Shown: positions 35,114-48,757, numbered from the stretch's first letter. The stretch: 64,000 nt of DNA from Stereum hirsutum FP-91666 SS1 (GCF_000264905.1 NW_006763136.1:1566852-1630851), one strand, 5' to 3'. Made by a program: numbers and translations. Notes: generated from the letters alone by a model not told the origin.

Positions 35114-38100
35114 ATGACCTTCGCCGAACAACATCTCCCCACCTACGCTCACCCCCGTCCGCACCCCATGGCTGACTCCCGCCACTACCAACACAATCCT
35201 AACTTCCCCGTCAAGTCAGAGTCTCCGACGCCCTCAGAGCTCTCAGGACACCCGCCCTATTCTCTTTCCGCTCACCACCACCACCACCATCCTCTTCCGC
35301 CATCAACCACTCCATCTTTATTCAGATTCGGCTCCGGACACCAACACCAACAACCTACTCAACTTCCGTCCTTCAACTTTATGGCTCACCCGTCCTGGAA
35401 TGGCGCGTCCTCGTCGCACCAATACTCGTCCTCGCCGCATATGCATCTCAATCTACCGCAGTCTATGAACGAACACACAGTGCTTAGCATGAACGACGAC
35501 TATGACGACGGAGACGAGCTCTCGGAACTACCCGGCTCCGCGATGGATGTGGCCCCCAGTGGTTCTGGCAAGTCGTTCGAAAAGATCGTCAGGAGAAGGA
35601 GCAGCAAAGGTCCGTTTTTGTTTCCTTTGTGGAAACCGTCTCTTTCCGTCTCCATTCTTTGCTGCTGACGACCGTGCGTCTTGACGCGACTCACACCTCC
35701 AACAGCTTGTGATCAGTGCCGGAAGTCTAAATGTAAATGTGAAAGGTCCGGCGAGAACGAACCATGCAAGAGCTGTATTATGTTGGGAACGCGTGAGTCG
35801 ACCCTTTCTTCTTTCTCAGAATATTCGCCGAGGACTTTGATCCCTGGAACACCTCGGACGCTTTCCATCCGCTTGCGGCGGCCCCGTTCTAATTCATCCC
35901 TTCTTGAGAACCTGCTCTTTGGCTCCCCGCGAGGGACCCATTCAATCCCCGCCCACACTCCTCTAGATCCGCACAGAGTCTCTTCGTACGTTTACTGATT
36001 CGTCCTCCCTAGCTTGTACATTTCTTGGTCCGTCCAGGAAGCGTGGCCCACCAAAAGGCTACATTGATGCTATCGAGGCTCGCCTACACCAGACCGAAGC
36101 GCTTATCGGCATCCTTCTAGCGGCGAACGACACGCGCGCTCAATCCCTGCTCGAAGACCTTGCTCAGGTATATATTTGTTGTTTATAATTAGCTGCTCCA
36201 GGCACTTCATTATAAAGTGCGACACTAACGGCGTTCTCAGGACGGGCTTGCTAAGGAGATCATTGAACGTGTGGATAATTCTCCGTACGGTATCAAAGGA
36301 CGCAGCCGAGGCGCAGATTCGGCCAATCCTAACAGGCCCCGTACATCAAGCACACAGCCAGGGCAAGGCGAGGGATCGAATACGAACTCGATAAACTCAA
36401 CTCAGTAAGTGAAGAACATTCCGAAGACAATTATGTTATCTCTGATGCACTTTGCGCCCTGCCTCGCCTCAGTCCTTCGAACGAGTGGCAGGACAGCGTG
36501 TCTGCACGAATTAACGCCCTTGCCATCTCCCGTAAACAAAACATATACGCTCCCGGCGATTCTCCTGCCTCCAGATATACCGACGATGGTCCACGTCAAG
36601 GACGACCTCTACTCTCCCTTACAACTCCACAGGACGTTGCCGAAGACCGCTCGCTCTCACCCGCCCGACGCCAACGGCGACGTGTCGGCGACGAGGGCCC
36701 ATCTTCAGCTCACCCAGCCTCCCAATCTCCCTCCCGGTCACCGCGGCACCGACCCTCAATGGGTTCGATGCATGACCGGTACGCGAGCGGATCTCCGGGT
36801 TTCCAGGATGCGACTGGAGATACAAACACTGGCACCTCGGACGCGCTCGACGAAAGCTCGGACGATGAATTGGCGGGGGAAGTGGGTCAGTTGAGTTTGA
36901 ATGAGGAGCGGGAGGTACGTTACCACGGCAAAGCCAGTGGTCTGCACCTGCTCCACGTCAAGGACCGTGTGGACGGCAGAAACGAGGGTGGAATCTGGTG
37001 AGTGCTCGGCTGTTCAGTCGCTGACTTCGGTCCGATTCTCTTTGTCTTCCCTATTCCTTCTTTCCTGACGAGAGTCTATCATGCTATTAGGCGCTTCCCG
37101 AAGGCGAGGGTGTGGCCTCCCTTACCATGGAATGCGACCTCCGCCAAGGCTTCACCAGACTCTTCCCCTACTCTGCCTGATCTTCCGATTCAGGAACATC
37201 TACTAGATCTCTACTTCACTTACGTCCATCCCGCGCTGCCCATCGTTCACAAACAGACTTTTCTCGAGGATTTCCGCAATGGGTGAGTAGAGTTTCTCCG
37301 TGGTTCTACCTTTCATATCTGGCCTTGTGTTCTAGTTCCGTAAAACCTTAGGACTGACGCGGAAATCGCGCTCCTTCATTGAATTGCTGATGCGAATGCG
37401 AATAATTTATTTTTCTTCATAGACAAGTCGCTTCTGGCCCGTCACCAAGTTCGAGCAGCTCGGGCCCGACGTCACCGACAGGGTCTTCGCCACGTTCCAA
37501 ACGCACTCCTATCTCCCAACTGCTCCTTCTTGTCATGTTCTCCATCGCCGCCCGATACACGTCCCGGGGCGACGCGGATGCTCCCACTCCCACAGACGGC
37601 TCGATGTGGCCGGCAGGAGATGTCTACCTCGACCAAGCGAAGATCTTGTTGAACGATTGTTATTCAAGCTCGAGATCGAGTACGTGTCAAGCTTTGCTCT
37701 TGATGGGATATCGAGAGATTGGGATAGGAGCGATGGCGCAGGCTTGGTTGTATGTCGGCATGGCGGTCAGGATGGCGCAGGATCTGGGGATACACAAGAG
37801 TGCGGACCGGTGGCAGCATGTGGGTAACTCCTTGTTTAGTCAAGTCGAGCTGCAGGAAAGGAGACGGGTGTGGTATGGCTGTGTTATTATGGATAAGTAT
37901 GTTTCGACATATATCGGTAAGTGATACCGCGCGTTGCGTCCGCGGTGAGACGATGACTGACGCCGTTCATGCTGCGCAGGACGTCCGCTGTCGATTTACG
38001 AGCGAGACTTCAATGTCGAGCTGCCCAGCCTCTCGGAGGTACGTCGTCTTTCTTTCTGGCGCTTTGATCGTACGTTGACCGTGGAATGACAGGTCGAAGA

Positions 38101-39989
38101 GAACGAGGAATGGAGGTCACATCCCTCGGACCCGTTGATGTACGACGAAAACGAGAAGGAACCAAACCTAGCGCTGATCACCCTACCCGGCCGTGTAATC
38201 TCCTGTTTCAATGCCTCGGCGAAGCTATGTACGTTTCGAGTCACATTATTTCCTTCCTTCATCCTATTCGCTTCCATTCAATCAACGTGTTGACATGTGC
38301 CATTCGACTCCGACAACAACGACGTTTTCCATGCCCCATCCGCGCAGCCATCATCCTGAGCAAGATCGTGCAGGCCCTGTACGCCGTTCGTTCCGGTCCT
38401 GGCCGACATGCGGAATCGTTAAGGTTGGATCAGGAATTGGACAAGTGGTATTTTGAGCTCCCGGACCACCTACGGTACGATTCTGCGCGCTCGAAGAAGG
38501 GGGCGACGCCACCGCCACACGTTCTCGTATTGCACATGCAGTACTGGTGTGTCGTACTGCTGCTGCACCGGCCATTGTGAGTTTTTCGTTCTTCAACGCG
38601 ACTCTCCGAGTTGCTCCCTCTATTTCGTCCGAAGATGATTCATCCATGGGGCGTGGGCGCTCACACACTCGTAACTTACTCGCTGACAATCTTCCTGTGA
38701 TTGATTCTCCGTCTATAGCATCCGATTCGTCCTTCAGCACAAGTCCAAAGGGTCACTGTGAGAACTCCTCTTGGTCTTTGTTCTTTCTGCGACCGAAGCT
38801 TACCTTTTGCTTGCTCCTTTGGGTAACCAGGTCTTCGTCGCCTAAAGAAGATCCACAGACGTGTGCGATCTCGCAGAAAAACTATGACCTCTGTGTTCAG
38901 GCCGCGAATCATATTACCTCCGTCGTCGCCACATACAAAGATAATTATTGTATCAAGCGCGCACCAGTTTTCCTGTCGTACTACGTCTTCAGTGCCAGTG
39001 TGATGCACGTGACAACCCGTGCGTCTCATTTCCTCCCATTGTTCCTCATGTTTGGATCGTTACTGAATCTACGTTGTCTCTAGTCAATGCATACCCCGAT
39101 GATCCACAAGCACGAATGGGACTCATCGCCTGCATGGACGTCCTGAAAGCTCTCGAGGTCGTCTGGCCAAGCGCAGGACGTGCGTGGGAACTCCTCCGAG
39201 GCTCGAACGTTAACTCGGCCAGCGCAGCCAGTGCCTCACCCGATCTCTCGAATTCCTCGCCTTCAGGCCGACCAACGTCTAAGCGCACCGCAGAGCACTT
39301 CCTCGAAGACTCGCACTTCTTCTCCGGCGTACCAGTGCCAGGTTCTGGTCCTCGTGCTTCAGCTGGAGGTCCTGGTGCGAGTCAGGCTTTCCCGTTGACT
39401 GCGATCTCCGCCACGGCGGGCAACCCCAACCCGTCGAATCCGAACATCCCCCCAAACCACAACCCACATGGCCCCGGTTCTCATTCGTCGCAGTCTCATT
39501 CACATAGCGCAGGCTCGAATGGGAGTTACTACCCATCCTCGTATGATCGTTGGGCCGGAGACGGCAGCCTGAGCACGTTCCCCGCGAGCCTGTCGACGTC
39601 GGTGTTGCCGCAACAGTATAGCACTGGGTTCGTCGATGATCATCGCGCGAGGGCAGCATCAGCAGACGGCGGAGGGGGCGCGCCGGGATCGCAGAGGTAT
39701 CCTCAATATTGGAGCGATTATTCGAGCCTGGGGTCGTTGAGCACTAGTTTTGGGGTACCGATGCTGCCGCCGGAGTCGTTGCAACACGCTCAGCAACACC
39801 AACAGGGGCAGGGGCAGAACCAGACGCAGAATCATCAGGGCGCGGGCCAAGACAAGATTTACGTGCCGGAACAATACCAACATATGTTCGGTGAGTTGAA
39901 TTGTTCCGGTGTCGTCACACGTATTTCTCACCACGGAATTATGTGGATGTAGACTGACCTCCTATTCCTTGTCTATAGCGCCTCCATAA
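35114..39989 (+). CDS. Zn(II)2Cys6 transcription factor with fungal-specific regulatory domain
   Basis: A long multi-exon gene for a protein of about 1000 residues. Exon 1 (35114-35609) is His/Ser/Pro-rich (a HHHHHH run, PPSTTP, SSSHQYSSS). The binuclear zinc cluster is split over introns 1 and 2: ACDQCRKSKCKCE then CKSCIMLG and PCTFLG, with spacing Cx2Cx6Cx8Cx2Cx6C (Cys 167, 170, 177, 186, 189, 196). SRKRGPPKGYIDAIEARL follows as linker and dimerisation helix. The fungal_trans middle-homology region includes LLDLYFTYVHPALPIVHKQT, QLLLLVMFSIAARYTS, LLMGYREIGIGAMAQAWLYV, GMAVRMAQDLGIHKS and ERRRVWYGCVIMDKYVSTYIGRPLSI. The last long exon is a Gln/Ser/Gly/Pro-rich tail of the activation-domain type. 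It ends HMFAPP (last exon 39979-39989). ATG 35168 (MADSRHYQHN) is an alternative start. The GPPKGYI linker occurs in carbon-utilisation regulators, but I cannot name the regulon. Confidence 0.9.
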
Positions 39990-42874
39990 CAGCTGAAAGA
40001 CGCACTGGCGCGTATCGTTTGGACTCGGGCTAGGGCTTGGATTTTCGGTTCAGATTCGTTTGTTGGTTCGTATCGATCATCATACTGCGTACTTCGTTGT
40101 GTTTTCCCTCCGTTTTGCATTGTACCCTCTTCTTCCTTGTGTCTACTTTTCCTTGTCACTTTCATCAACTTCCCCGCTATCACTCAATGATCCCCCTCAA
40201 CTCAAAATCTCATCTCTATCTCTTTTTCTATTCGTCCTCTCCTATCTTCCCATCGTAGTTTCTAGCAAACCATTCGACTCGTCATAATTCATAATCACGT
40301 ATCGTTCGCATTCTATATGTACATCTGTACCGTTTCTATCGGTTGGTTGTCAGAGTCCGGCTGTTTGTCCCTTTGGCTTGTCTGTCTGTCTCTGTCGAGC
40401 ATACATTCTACGCCTCGAGCTCGCAGGGTTTCAACACCACGCAAGTGCTGTAGCAGACCTCGTCGTCGTGCTTGCCCTGCCTTTTCTCGCCTGCCTCAGC
40501 TTCTGTCGGGATTCAAATACCTATGTATCTACTTACCATCTCGGTCTCGGTCTTCGGTCTCGATCACTATTCTCGATTCGCTTCTTTCTTCGCCTTGTCC
40601 CTTCGAATTCTTGTTGTGAAGCATATGCTGTCTGTGCCCCTTCCTCGTCGTTCGACATCATGATCCCTCAAACTTCTCTCACATATCCTCTGTTTTCACC
40701 AGCACTCACGTATTTACTTAGTCTGAAGCTTCCCACACGACCCCTAGCTCTTTATTACTATTGTCGCTTCCAGTTCTGATCCAGCTGATCGTACGGTACG
40801 AGTTGTATCCTTACTCAGATCCCAGTCGTTTGTTCCATCTGGTCCGCTAGCGCCGTAATGTTCCAAGTTATTTCAATTATTATACCTCGAGTTAAGCATG
40901 CCCTTCTCAGCCCCTGTCATACTTACTCTATCGTCGGACTTCCGAGGCCCATCTTCTGAGTGAACTGACCGAGGCCAGCTAGGCCAATCGAACGGTGGAA
41001 ACTCCTCAGTCGGTCTTTCAAAAGGAAGGGCACACTCCGATAGTAAAGTTTGTTTCGCTATACCGGGCCTGCAATTGCGTTGCAGACAATAGAAAGTTCG
41101 GGTGACGGGTCGGGCTCCCCTGTCGACGCAGACGGCAGCGGAAGACAGGACAAGTGACTATAAATGAAGATAGTACGCCGGCGGTCGCTTCTTGCCTCGA
41201 GATCGACAACCGTATCTGAATCTGTAGCGGTTCAAAGTGGTCGCTGCGAATCACATACTAGGGTGCATGCATGAGGGCACGTACGGCAACGTCCATTTTC
41301 ATTCTGCGAAACAGGTACGAGAATTTTTTTGCCAGTTGGTGCGAGGACGGCCCTTAGCGGCCTCGAAATTCTCAGTCCTGCACCACGAACAGGTGCGGTA
41401 GGCTACCAATAGTTTTCCTACTCCATGGACGCCACCAGCATTGTACCACAATGATGCCATGATGATCAGTGTCAAACCTGCAGCTCGAGAAGATTGCACG
41501 AGTTCGAAACAGGCACTACGCAGAGAAGCAGGCGCGCTGGACCACTGTAACTGACAGGCTGCAAGTGCAAGAGCTCCTGGCCGTCGATCGATATGTGTTT
41601 CAAGAAGGAAATTCTCTTCTTCTGGTCTGACTATAGGCGACGCTGTACGGGAGGGTCCATGTGGATGCACAAGAGGCGTACGTCCCCGAGAAGCGACCTG
41701 CGACCTTCCGAGAGTCCGAGTCGTACAAATGCAGAAAGGTCGGGTCGTAATATGCATGCATACGTTGACGTAGAACAAAAGGGGCCGCCGCGATTTTCGG
41801 AGGGCCGAGACGAATCTATCTGGACCTACTCAATTCAAAGTTGCCTTCAAAAAGAATCTCGCAGCAACGAACTGGGGGACCGTGACGGTAGTCGAAGCGA
41901 AGGAAAGTCCATCGAAGTAACGACGGTGTGGACGCCTGACTAACACATGGGCAGCTCGGGTGTCAAGACGAGACACACCTGCGGCCGCGCATCGTCTCAT
42001 GTCCCAGGGTGCGCGGTATGTAGTACGTGCACGCTGGGCATCTCAGCACTGGAAATCTAGAACTTTGTGGTGCGTGGAGAACGCAAAATTAACCACTCCA
42101 CGCACCATGAATCGATCGTGTCCATCTGCTGCCTAACGGCGCAAAGTTAGGGATTCTATTTCGAGCGTGACCATTTTCGCCGTGGTGCTGAAATCATGAA
42201 CTTCGAGGCATGCGGAGTGTAATGATCTAAAAACTTCCAGGAGGCGCCACAAAAAAGGAGCATCAGGGACAATATTTGTCGTGGATGCGCGATGGCCTCT
42301 CGTGAGTTGGAGCTGAGGCTGACGAGAAAGAGCTAGAGCTGAAAAGGCCGTCGCCGCGGTCAACGAAGAGCCTAGCCTCAGGATGAAGCTACCCTTTTGG
42401 TAAGACGGTCAACATGTGGATGATGGAGTCGTTTCTGAACCGAGAAAGGAATACATGTTTGGTCTCCGGAAATTGGGAATATTTTGACGGCTAACACGAC
42501 TAATATTCGACACCGGCGGTGTCTGGATGGTGTTGTTTTGCAGGAACCGGCCTGAACCGGCGGCCTCCGATGAGGAGGCGCCCGCACCCACGTGTTGGCA
42601 ACCGGAGCGCTCAGCGCCACTCGAGTCGCCACACGACTAAATGCAGCTAGATGCTGGCAGAGTGCCGTGGCCCATGTCATCGTCCTCAAAGAGGCTGCAA
42701 CGAATAACATTGACAAACGGTTACAGATAGCAAGAGATAATTGTGAAGATTAAGCAATGACAGTCCAAAAAAAATGATTTACCACCCAAAGTCAGTTGAA
42801 GTGATGGTCAGCCAGGTACACCTTCTTATGTTCAACTAGAAACGTTATGAGGTGGCGTAAACCAACCCTGGCGT
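39990..42874. other. Gene-poor region between the transcription factor and MRE11
   Basis: About 2.9 kb. The first 800 bases are T/C-rich, like a long 3' flank. Frames at 41299-41778 (-), 41593-41943 (+) and 42378-42716 (-) overlap each other or have no family resemblance, so I do not call genes. It contains the hairpin at 42069-42106. Confidence 0.4.
42069..42106. other. Perfect 11-bp stem hairpin
   Basis: ggtgcgtggag (42069-42079) is matched by ctccacgcacc (42096-42106) with a 16-base AT-rich loop. No run of T follows and there is no nearby gene end, so the role is unknown. Confidence 0.5.
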
Positions 42875-45800
42875 TCAGTCGCTGTCAAGCTCGATCTATC
42901 GAAACATAGTAGTCATATGTCAGTATTCTGCACTGAGCACACACGGCACGACCAGCTTACCACCTCAGCATTCTTCGCTCGCGCTCGACTTGCCGCAGCT
43001 CTCCCCGTCGTTCGGGTTCCGGACGGTGCAAAGCTCAGGACGGCTTGCTTAGTGGATGATTTGGATGTGGCAGCCTTCTTGGCCGGTGCTTTCTTAGCCG
43101 CTGGTTGACTATTTCGGAGATGTGTCGGGTCAACGGGAAGAAGTTATGACAATGTGGCCAGCAGAAAAGGAACACACCTAAGCACTGCAGCACGGCTTGT
43201 CTTTTTCTTCGGCTGAGGCTCCTCTTCTTCTTCCTCGTCGTCGTCTTCTTCTTCGGAATCACTTTCCACCTGTCATACCAAAAAATTAGCTTTTTGTCGC
43301 CGAAACTTCAAAGATCAATCTTGACTGACCGCTTTCTTCTTGCCCCTCCCCGTCGTAGTCGCTTTCTTCGCTGGGGCTTTCGCCTTAGCCGGCGCCTTCT
43401 TCGCCGGCGCAGCAGCCTTGCCCCTTCCTTTCTTTGGCGGAGGAGCCTCATCGGAGAAATCGTCGTCGTTCGCATCAATATCCATGGCCATTGAGTCGAC
43501 AGACTTAGCGTCCTCGTCCTCATCGTCTTCCGAGCCAGCGAGGGCCTTGCCCTTGCCCTTAGGCTTCATCGTAAGTTCTGCATCAGAATTTATGGAACAG
43601 AGGTGATTGAGATAAGTGAACTGTTACCTTTGGCTTCTTCCCGTGAAGTTGCTCTTCCTGGTACTCCTTTTCCGTTTGTTCTCGTACTCTTTCGAGCTGA
43701 TGAGAAAGTGGGTTTACGAAGTCAGAAAGACGAAGCCAAGGTTGTTGCTGACATTTGCTTACGATATTGTCAAAGTTCTCTTCGGAGAAGTCTCCCTTAG
43801 ATTTCACGCCCTCTCGCAACGTTTTCAGCATCTCGTTCACATGTCTAAAAAATAAGTCGTTCGTGGTCAGCAAACCCGCTCTCCAAGGCCTCATACATCT
43901 AAAATAATTGCCGGAATTTGAAGAGAGAAACTTACGTCTCGATCGAATGTATATCATCCTTCTCCACAAACACCTGCACCGCATCCGCCATCCCATTCTC
44001 CCCCAACAGCTGTAACTCCTGTGCCCTTAAATACTCCTGCACAAGCGTATGCACCCTCACCCTTCCCAGTCCACCCTCGCCGTCTCCACCCATGCCAGCG
44101 ATCCCACCGTCGTCGTCTTCGTCGAGGAGATTCGGCTCGTCTGCAGCTACACGCCGCGCTGCGGATTGTTTGGCTCGATGGAAGGTGAGGACGTCGCGTG
44201 GGTTGGCGAGTTTACCGGTGAATTCTTGGCCGAAACGGATGGGGTTTGACATGGAGGGGACGCCTGTTGTGTCGACCTGTGTGCGTGTACAATCGAGTTT
44301 AAGTGATTCTGAGGACCTACACGAAGGAATGCTGAATGAGCCGTACCTTGAGACGGACAAGAGGGAGCATGGAAGGAATGGGATCGTCCCCTGCCTCTGT
44401 GGCTTCCTGGTTCCTCTCTTGCCAAGTATCATTAGCTTTTTGGATCAGCTCGTTGACCTGTTAGCATATTTCTGTTAACACGATGCAGGAGGTAACGAGA
44501 TAGGAAGACCGGGTGCGTACGCGTCCTTTAAGATACTTCGTAATCTCCATCTGGTCCGTCACATCAAATCCGACCTCCTCAGCGACCTCCGTCAACACCA
44601 CCTCATCCATCACAAACGGTCGTACTGTCCGCAGAGGAAGCGGGGTCATCTGGAATTCCTTGCCTTGGATCTTTAGCAACGCGACATGTCTGCAAGAGTG
44701 AGCAGTCAGCTACGAACAGTAGGACATGTATGTGGAGATAGGATACTCGCTTTTCTATTGACTCGCCCTCTGCAAGTGATGTGGCGACGGACGATCCGGG
44801 TTGAGAGATGAAGTAGCGTTTCCCGGCAACTGGTTCTGGGACTATACGACAGTCATGCTCGTGGCCCCATATAACGAGGTCGACACTATCATCGAACATG
44901 CCCTCTGGTACAGACTCTTGCGGCCCGTGCCTCACACTGAATGTGGAGAAAAAATTAGAGAGAAAAATACTGAACTCTTGAGAAAGGGGAACAAACCGGT
45001 TCTGATGCAACAACAGCACGTTGAACCACTCGTCCTTATCCTTCGGCATATACATCCTAACCCTGTTGCTCCGCAACTCAAAATGCATCCTCGCATCCTT
45101 CACATTTCCAATCCCGTACAGCCCCAAATGCGTGTTTCCTTTCTTCAACAACACCGGCCTCACAGCGATCCCGTCCTGCTCAGCGGCGGAGGCAGCTGCG
45201 TTGGCACTAGAGAGTGGGAGATCGAGTTTGCCGATGTAGTTGACGAGACCGGAGACGGAAAGCATGTCGAGGGCACAGAGCGCGCCTTCTGGCCCTGCAC
45301 CCTGTGGGTCGTCGTGGTTGCCGTGGATGGAGAAGACGGGAATACCGACGTTGAAGTTACGGTCTTCGTAGTTGATGGCGGGAAAACTAAAAGGTCATGC
45401 CAGGTAAGTCAGACTTGGAGTCTGGGAAAGATCATTGTGCTTACGAGTAACCGGCTGCCTTTCCGTCATTTGGGTCGCTCAAGAGCTCCATTTCTACGGG
45501 CTTGGTGCCCATTGTGTATTCTCGCAGGAGGCCCATGACTTGGTAGAGACAATCTCGAGACGGTCGATTCTCGTGAAAAAGGTCTCCAGCGAGTAAGATG
45601 AAGTCAACCTAGAGAGATCATGAGCACCCATCATAGAAATAACCTCCACAGCTTTTGAAATGGGGTGCACCTCGTTCTTGACCGCAAGCTGCAAGATTTC
45701 TCGGAAAGTATTGATTGAGTCCTGGCCTCGTATGGGATCGCGTTCATTGTATCCGATATGATTGTCGGTGGCGAGTAGGATTTTGAACGTGTCGTCGGCA

Positions 45801-45925
45801 TCTACATGAATAAATGGCGCCATACTTCAGAACACAGCTCGGTTATGGAAATGATAGAACGGGAACAACTTACACTCCTCTCCGATGGTGGGTGGTGGTA
45901 GCGCATGTTCTTCATCGTCACTCAT
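42875..45925 (-). CDS. MRE11: Double-strand-break repair nuclease MRE11
   Basis: About 14 exons. The start is [20 protein letters not shown]. Phosphoesterase motifs appear in order: [13 protein letters not shown] (motif I, Asp and His), [19 protein letters not shown] (II), [14 protein letters not shown] (III), [11 protein letters not shown] (IV) and [13 protein letters not shown] (V). They carry the two-metal active site of the Mre11 3'-5' exonuclease/endonuclease. Then come the capping domain ([43 protein letters not shown]) and the Rad50-binding region ([31 protein letters not shown]). The C-terminus is a DNA-binding tail rich in Lys/Ala/Gly and acidic blocks ([40 protein letters not shown]) with [20 protein letters not shown] near the end and NAEVIELDSD last. 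The final exon is only 21 nt with the stop at 42875-42877. It acts with Rad50 and Nbs1 in break resection and telomere upkeep. Confidence 0.95.
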
Positions 45926-46873
45926 ATCGAGGATTGAGGGTGGGAGTTAGGCCTTCAGTAAATGGTCTATAAGCCAACAGCAGTAATATCTTGAGATCAC
46001 CACTTTACACTGTAGCGGAAGTTGTCGAGGGGCTAAAGACAGCGAAGTCAGCTTTCATCAATATTGTCGTCCCTACTTCAGTGGACGATGAAACGAGGAT
46101 CACTGGAGCAAGACGGCAACTGCTCGACACCAAGCGCAGAAAAAAACAATGACAATCATCATAGTTGCATAGTGTGTGCATCGTTCCAGTGTAACGCCAT
46201 TACAAGGCAGCAGTTGAGGAGTGTCGTGGCGCCACATGACTGTGATTGTTCCCAGCTCAGGTAGCGCCATCCAATTTATGCAGGAGCTATGCATAAAGCA
46301 AGATAACACTGACTTACAGATAACTCGTAGGGAGAATGTGACGATGTGAAGGACCCAAGCAAATGTCTCTTTTGTGTCCTGAACGAGTCAGAGACGTGAC
46401 CGTGTGCGTGAAAGCGAAGTCCTAGAAAGTCTGGTGAAGGTATTCTGAGAAGAAATGGAGCTGTATATTCAGCTTTAATGTGCTACACAGAACCGAAAGG
46501 GCACGTACTGAGCAGAGCACAAGGGTGGCGAGGATGACAGAGAGGAAGGAGCGTCAAATTCAAGAACAGCGTCGCGTCGCGTGAAAGCGCGTTTCTTACG
46601 TAACCCACGCGCTTATTCCAGACGCCGCCCCTTGCTAAACCCATTTTGTCCGCAGTACGCACAGCACCAACAAAGCGCCCCGCGCTCGTCCTCGGTCGGG
46701 CTGTTGTTGATATCTTCATCGCCCATCCTTACTCGTCTTCCACTATAATCAGTACGACTCTTGGCTCTTAGAATTGCCGTAATATTCAAAGGCGACCCCA
46801 TTCTCACGGCTTCTCCATCGCTACGCGGTTCAGACACTTTCTTCCGATTCAACCTTTCTGAGAGACAGTCAAG
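45926..46873. other. Divergent promoter region, MRE11 / nucleotide-sugar transporter
   Basis: About 950 bases between two divergent genes. Short frames on both strands show no family resemblance, and I see no separate gene. Confidence 0.45.
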
Positions 46874-48341
46874 ATGGCACAGCCCAATCCCCATCCGCCG
46901 AATCGTATGCAAGTCGTACGTGTCAAGTCGTTGAGCTACTTGGTTCATCTTCCAAAGATTTCTTCACATGGCAGGCCGGTACCGTTTCGTTCTATTTAGT
47001 CGCTGCATTAGCGGTACGTTTAGTTGTCCTTTTTGCGTCTCGAAGTATTGCTCATCTACATTACTTCTGCTTTGCACCAGATGGTGATGGCGTACTACCG
47101 TTCCTCGTCTAATATGTGCTTTCGCTGACCTGACACTGCTGCTCTCTGTGCAATAGTAATAAATGGGTGCTCGACGTCACCACCGCCCCACTTTTCTTTC
47201 TCTTCACACAACTACTCATCGCCGTCGTACTCTTCCTCGGCGCCAACGCCGTTGGGATCATCAAAATACCCATCCACGTCGACATGATAGTGATCAAGGG
47301 CCTCGCACCTATGATCGCACTCAACGTCGTTGGCCTCAGGTGCGCCGTCCTCACCTCGCACTCGTAGACTTGTCCAACTCACACACGGTCCCGACTGTCC
47401 GCCGAAATACAGTGCCAACAATTATACCCTCAAATTCGTCGATGCATCTTTCTACCAAGTCGCTCGCGGCCTCGTCCTCCCACTCACCGTCCTAACCTCA
47501 TACCTCTTTCTCTCCTCGCCACCACCGTCACCCCGAATCCTCCTCTCATGTACCCTCGTTACCTGCGGCTTCTTCATCGGCGTATTCCTGGATCACACTC
47601 CCGTTTCTCCCCTCGGTCTTTTCTTCGGTATCATCAGTAGTGCTATGACGGCGTCACACGCCGTGGTCATCAAGAAGAGCTTAGAGGTCGTGGGCGGGAG
47701 TGCTCTGAATCTGAGTTATTACTCGAATTTATTGAGCGCGTTGGTGTTGTTGCCGTTAATTGTTGTGGCTGGTGAGGGACCGGAGGTGATGAAGCTGTTG
47801 GTGGGCGAAGGCGACGGTTTCAAAACAATTTTCTGGGGGTCCACCATCACGGTATGCATTTTCTTATTCTTTCTTGTAGTGCTGTACTAACGTTCTGTTG
47901 TGGAATGATGTTTGCGTCCGGTACAGGGAGGTCTCGGATTCTTGATGTCCATTGCAAGCACGCTCTCCATCAAGATCACGTCGCCCATCACACACATGAT
48001 TTCGTCCGCTATTCGAGGCGTCGCGGCTTCTCTTCTCGGGATGTGGCTCTTCAAAGATGTCCTTTCTTCGTACGTTATACTTGTCTAAGGTTTGGTTATT
48101 GTCCAAACGCTGATTATCGTGTTGTCGTTTTCCGATGTGTAGGGGCCGTGTATGGGCCATCGCCGTCATTCTGTTCGGATCACTTCATTACACCTGGGTC
48201 AAGCACATCGAGTCCCAACAACCATCCGCTAAGGCAGCTTCAAAAGCATCGTATGACAGGATACCACTAAGCGACCTCGAGGAGGCCGAGGAAGGGAAGC
48301 GCGGGATAGAAGAGACGAATGGGAACGGAAGAGCTCACTGA
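46874..48341 (+). CDS. GDP-fucose-type nucleotide-sugar transporter (SLC35C/TPT family)
   Basis: Seven exons sum to 352 codons (351 residues): 46874-46915, a 39-nt exon, 47081-47091 (11 nt), 47157-47339, 47413-47851, 47927-48069 and 48143-48341. It has about ten hydrophobic helices. Family features are AGTVSFYLVAALAMVMANKW, with NKW after helix 1, PLFFLFTQLLIAV, SANNYTLKFVDASFYQVARG (as in SLC35C1 NNLCLKYV..AFYNVGRSL), LVLPLTVLTSYLFL, SPLGLFFGIISSAMTASHAV, NLSYYSNLLSALVLLPL, SIKITSPITHMISSAIRGVA and GRVWAIAVILFGSLHYTWVK. It probably carries GDP-fucose or a related sugar nucleotide into the Golgi lumen in exchange for GMP. The C-terminal tail is cytosolic and acidic. The 11-nt exon encodes MVMA in front of NKW and is required for frame. 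Exact substrate choice is inferred. Confidence 0.88.
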
Positions 48342-48757
48342 GCGTCCGTTTGCTGACACTGACTACAGGAGAACAGCGGAGGATGAGAGATGGTGGGAGC
48401 ATGCTATCCACAGTGACGGGGAGCCTACACATTGATAATTGACCGAGATGGAACAATGGACGGTATGGATCGGATAGTATTTATTCGAAGAACGCTGTGT
48501 GTGCTATTCTATCTCGACGTCTCGATAATGCATATGCTTTTGATTTGTTCCACTTTCTGAGGGCCACACCACCAGTCATGATAGGGGCGTGCCACCCCCG
48601 GTTCTACGGCTCGTCCGGGCCGGTACGTGAACACCGTTATCCGCGCTGCTTGAATTCGCAGTCCTTATCCTCCGCCGAGCTCGTCGTCGCACACAACGTC
48701 CAACCTCACGTTCAAATCGCACCAGCGCTCTCACCTCGCCCAACGCTAAATAAAATT

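Noticed and set aside
41299..41943. Overlapping frames of 159 (-) and 116 (+) codons
   Set aside because: They lie on opposite strands over the same DNA without motifs or splice partners.
42909..42960. Alternative MRE11 end reading through the last intron ([15 protein letters not shown])
   Set aside because: Splicing to the 21-nt last exon gives the more typical acidic end IELDSD. Retention of the intron remains possible as a minor form.
44801..45538. 245-codon + strand frame
   Set aside because: Antisense to MRE11 catalytic exons.
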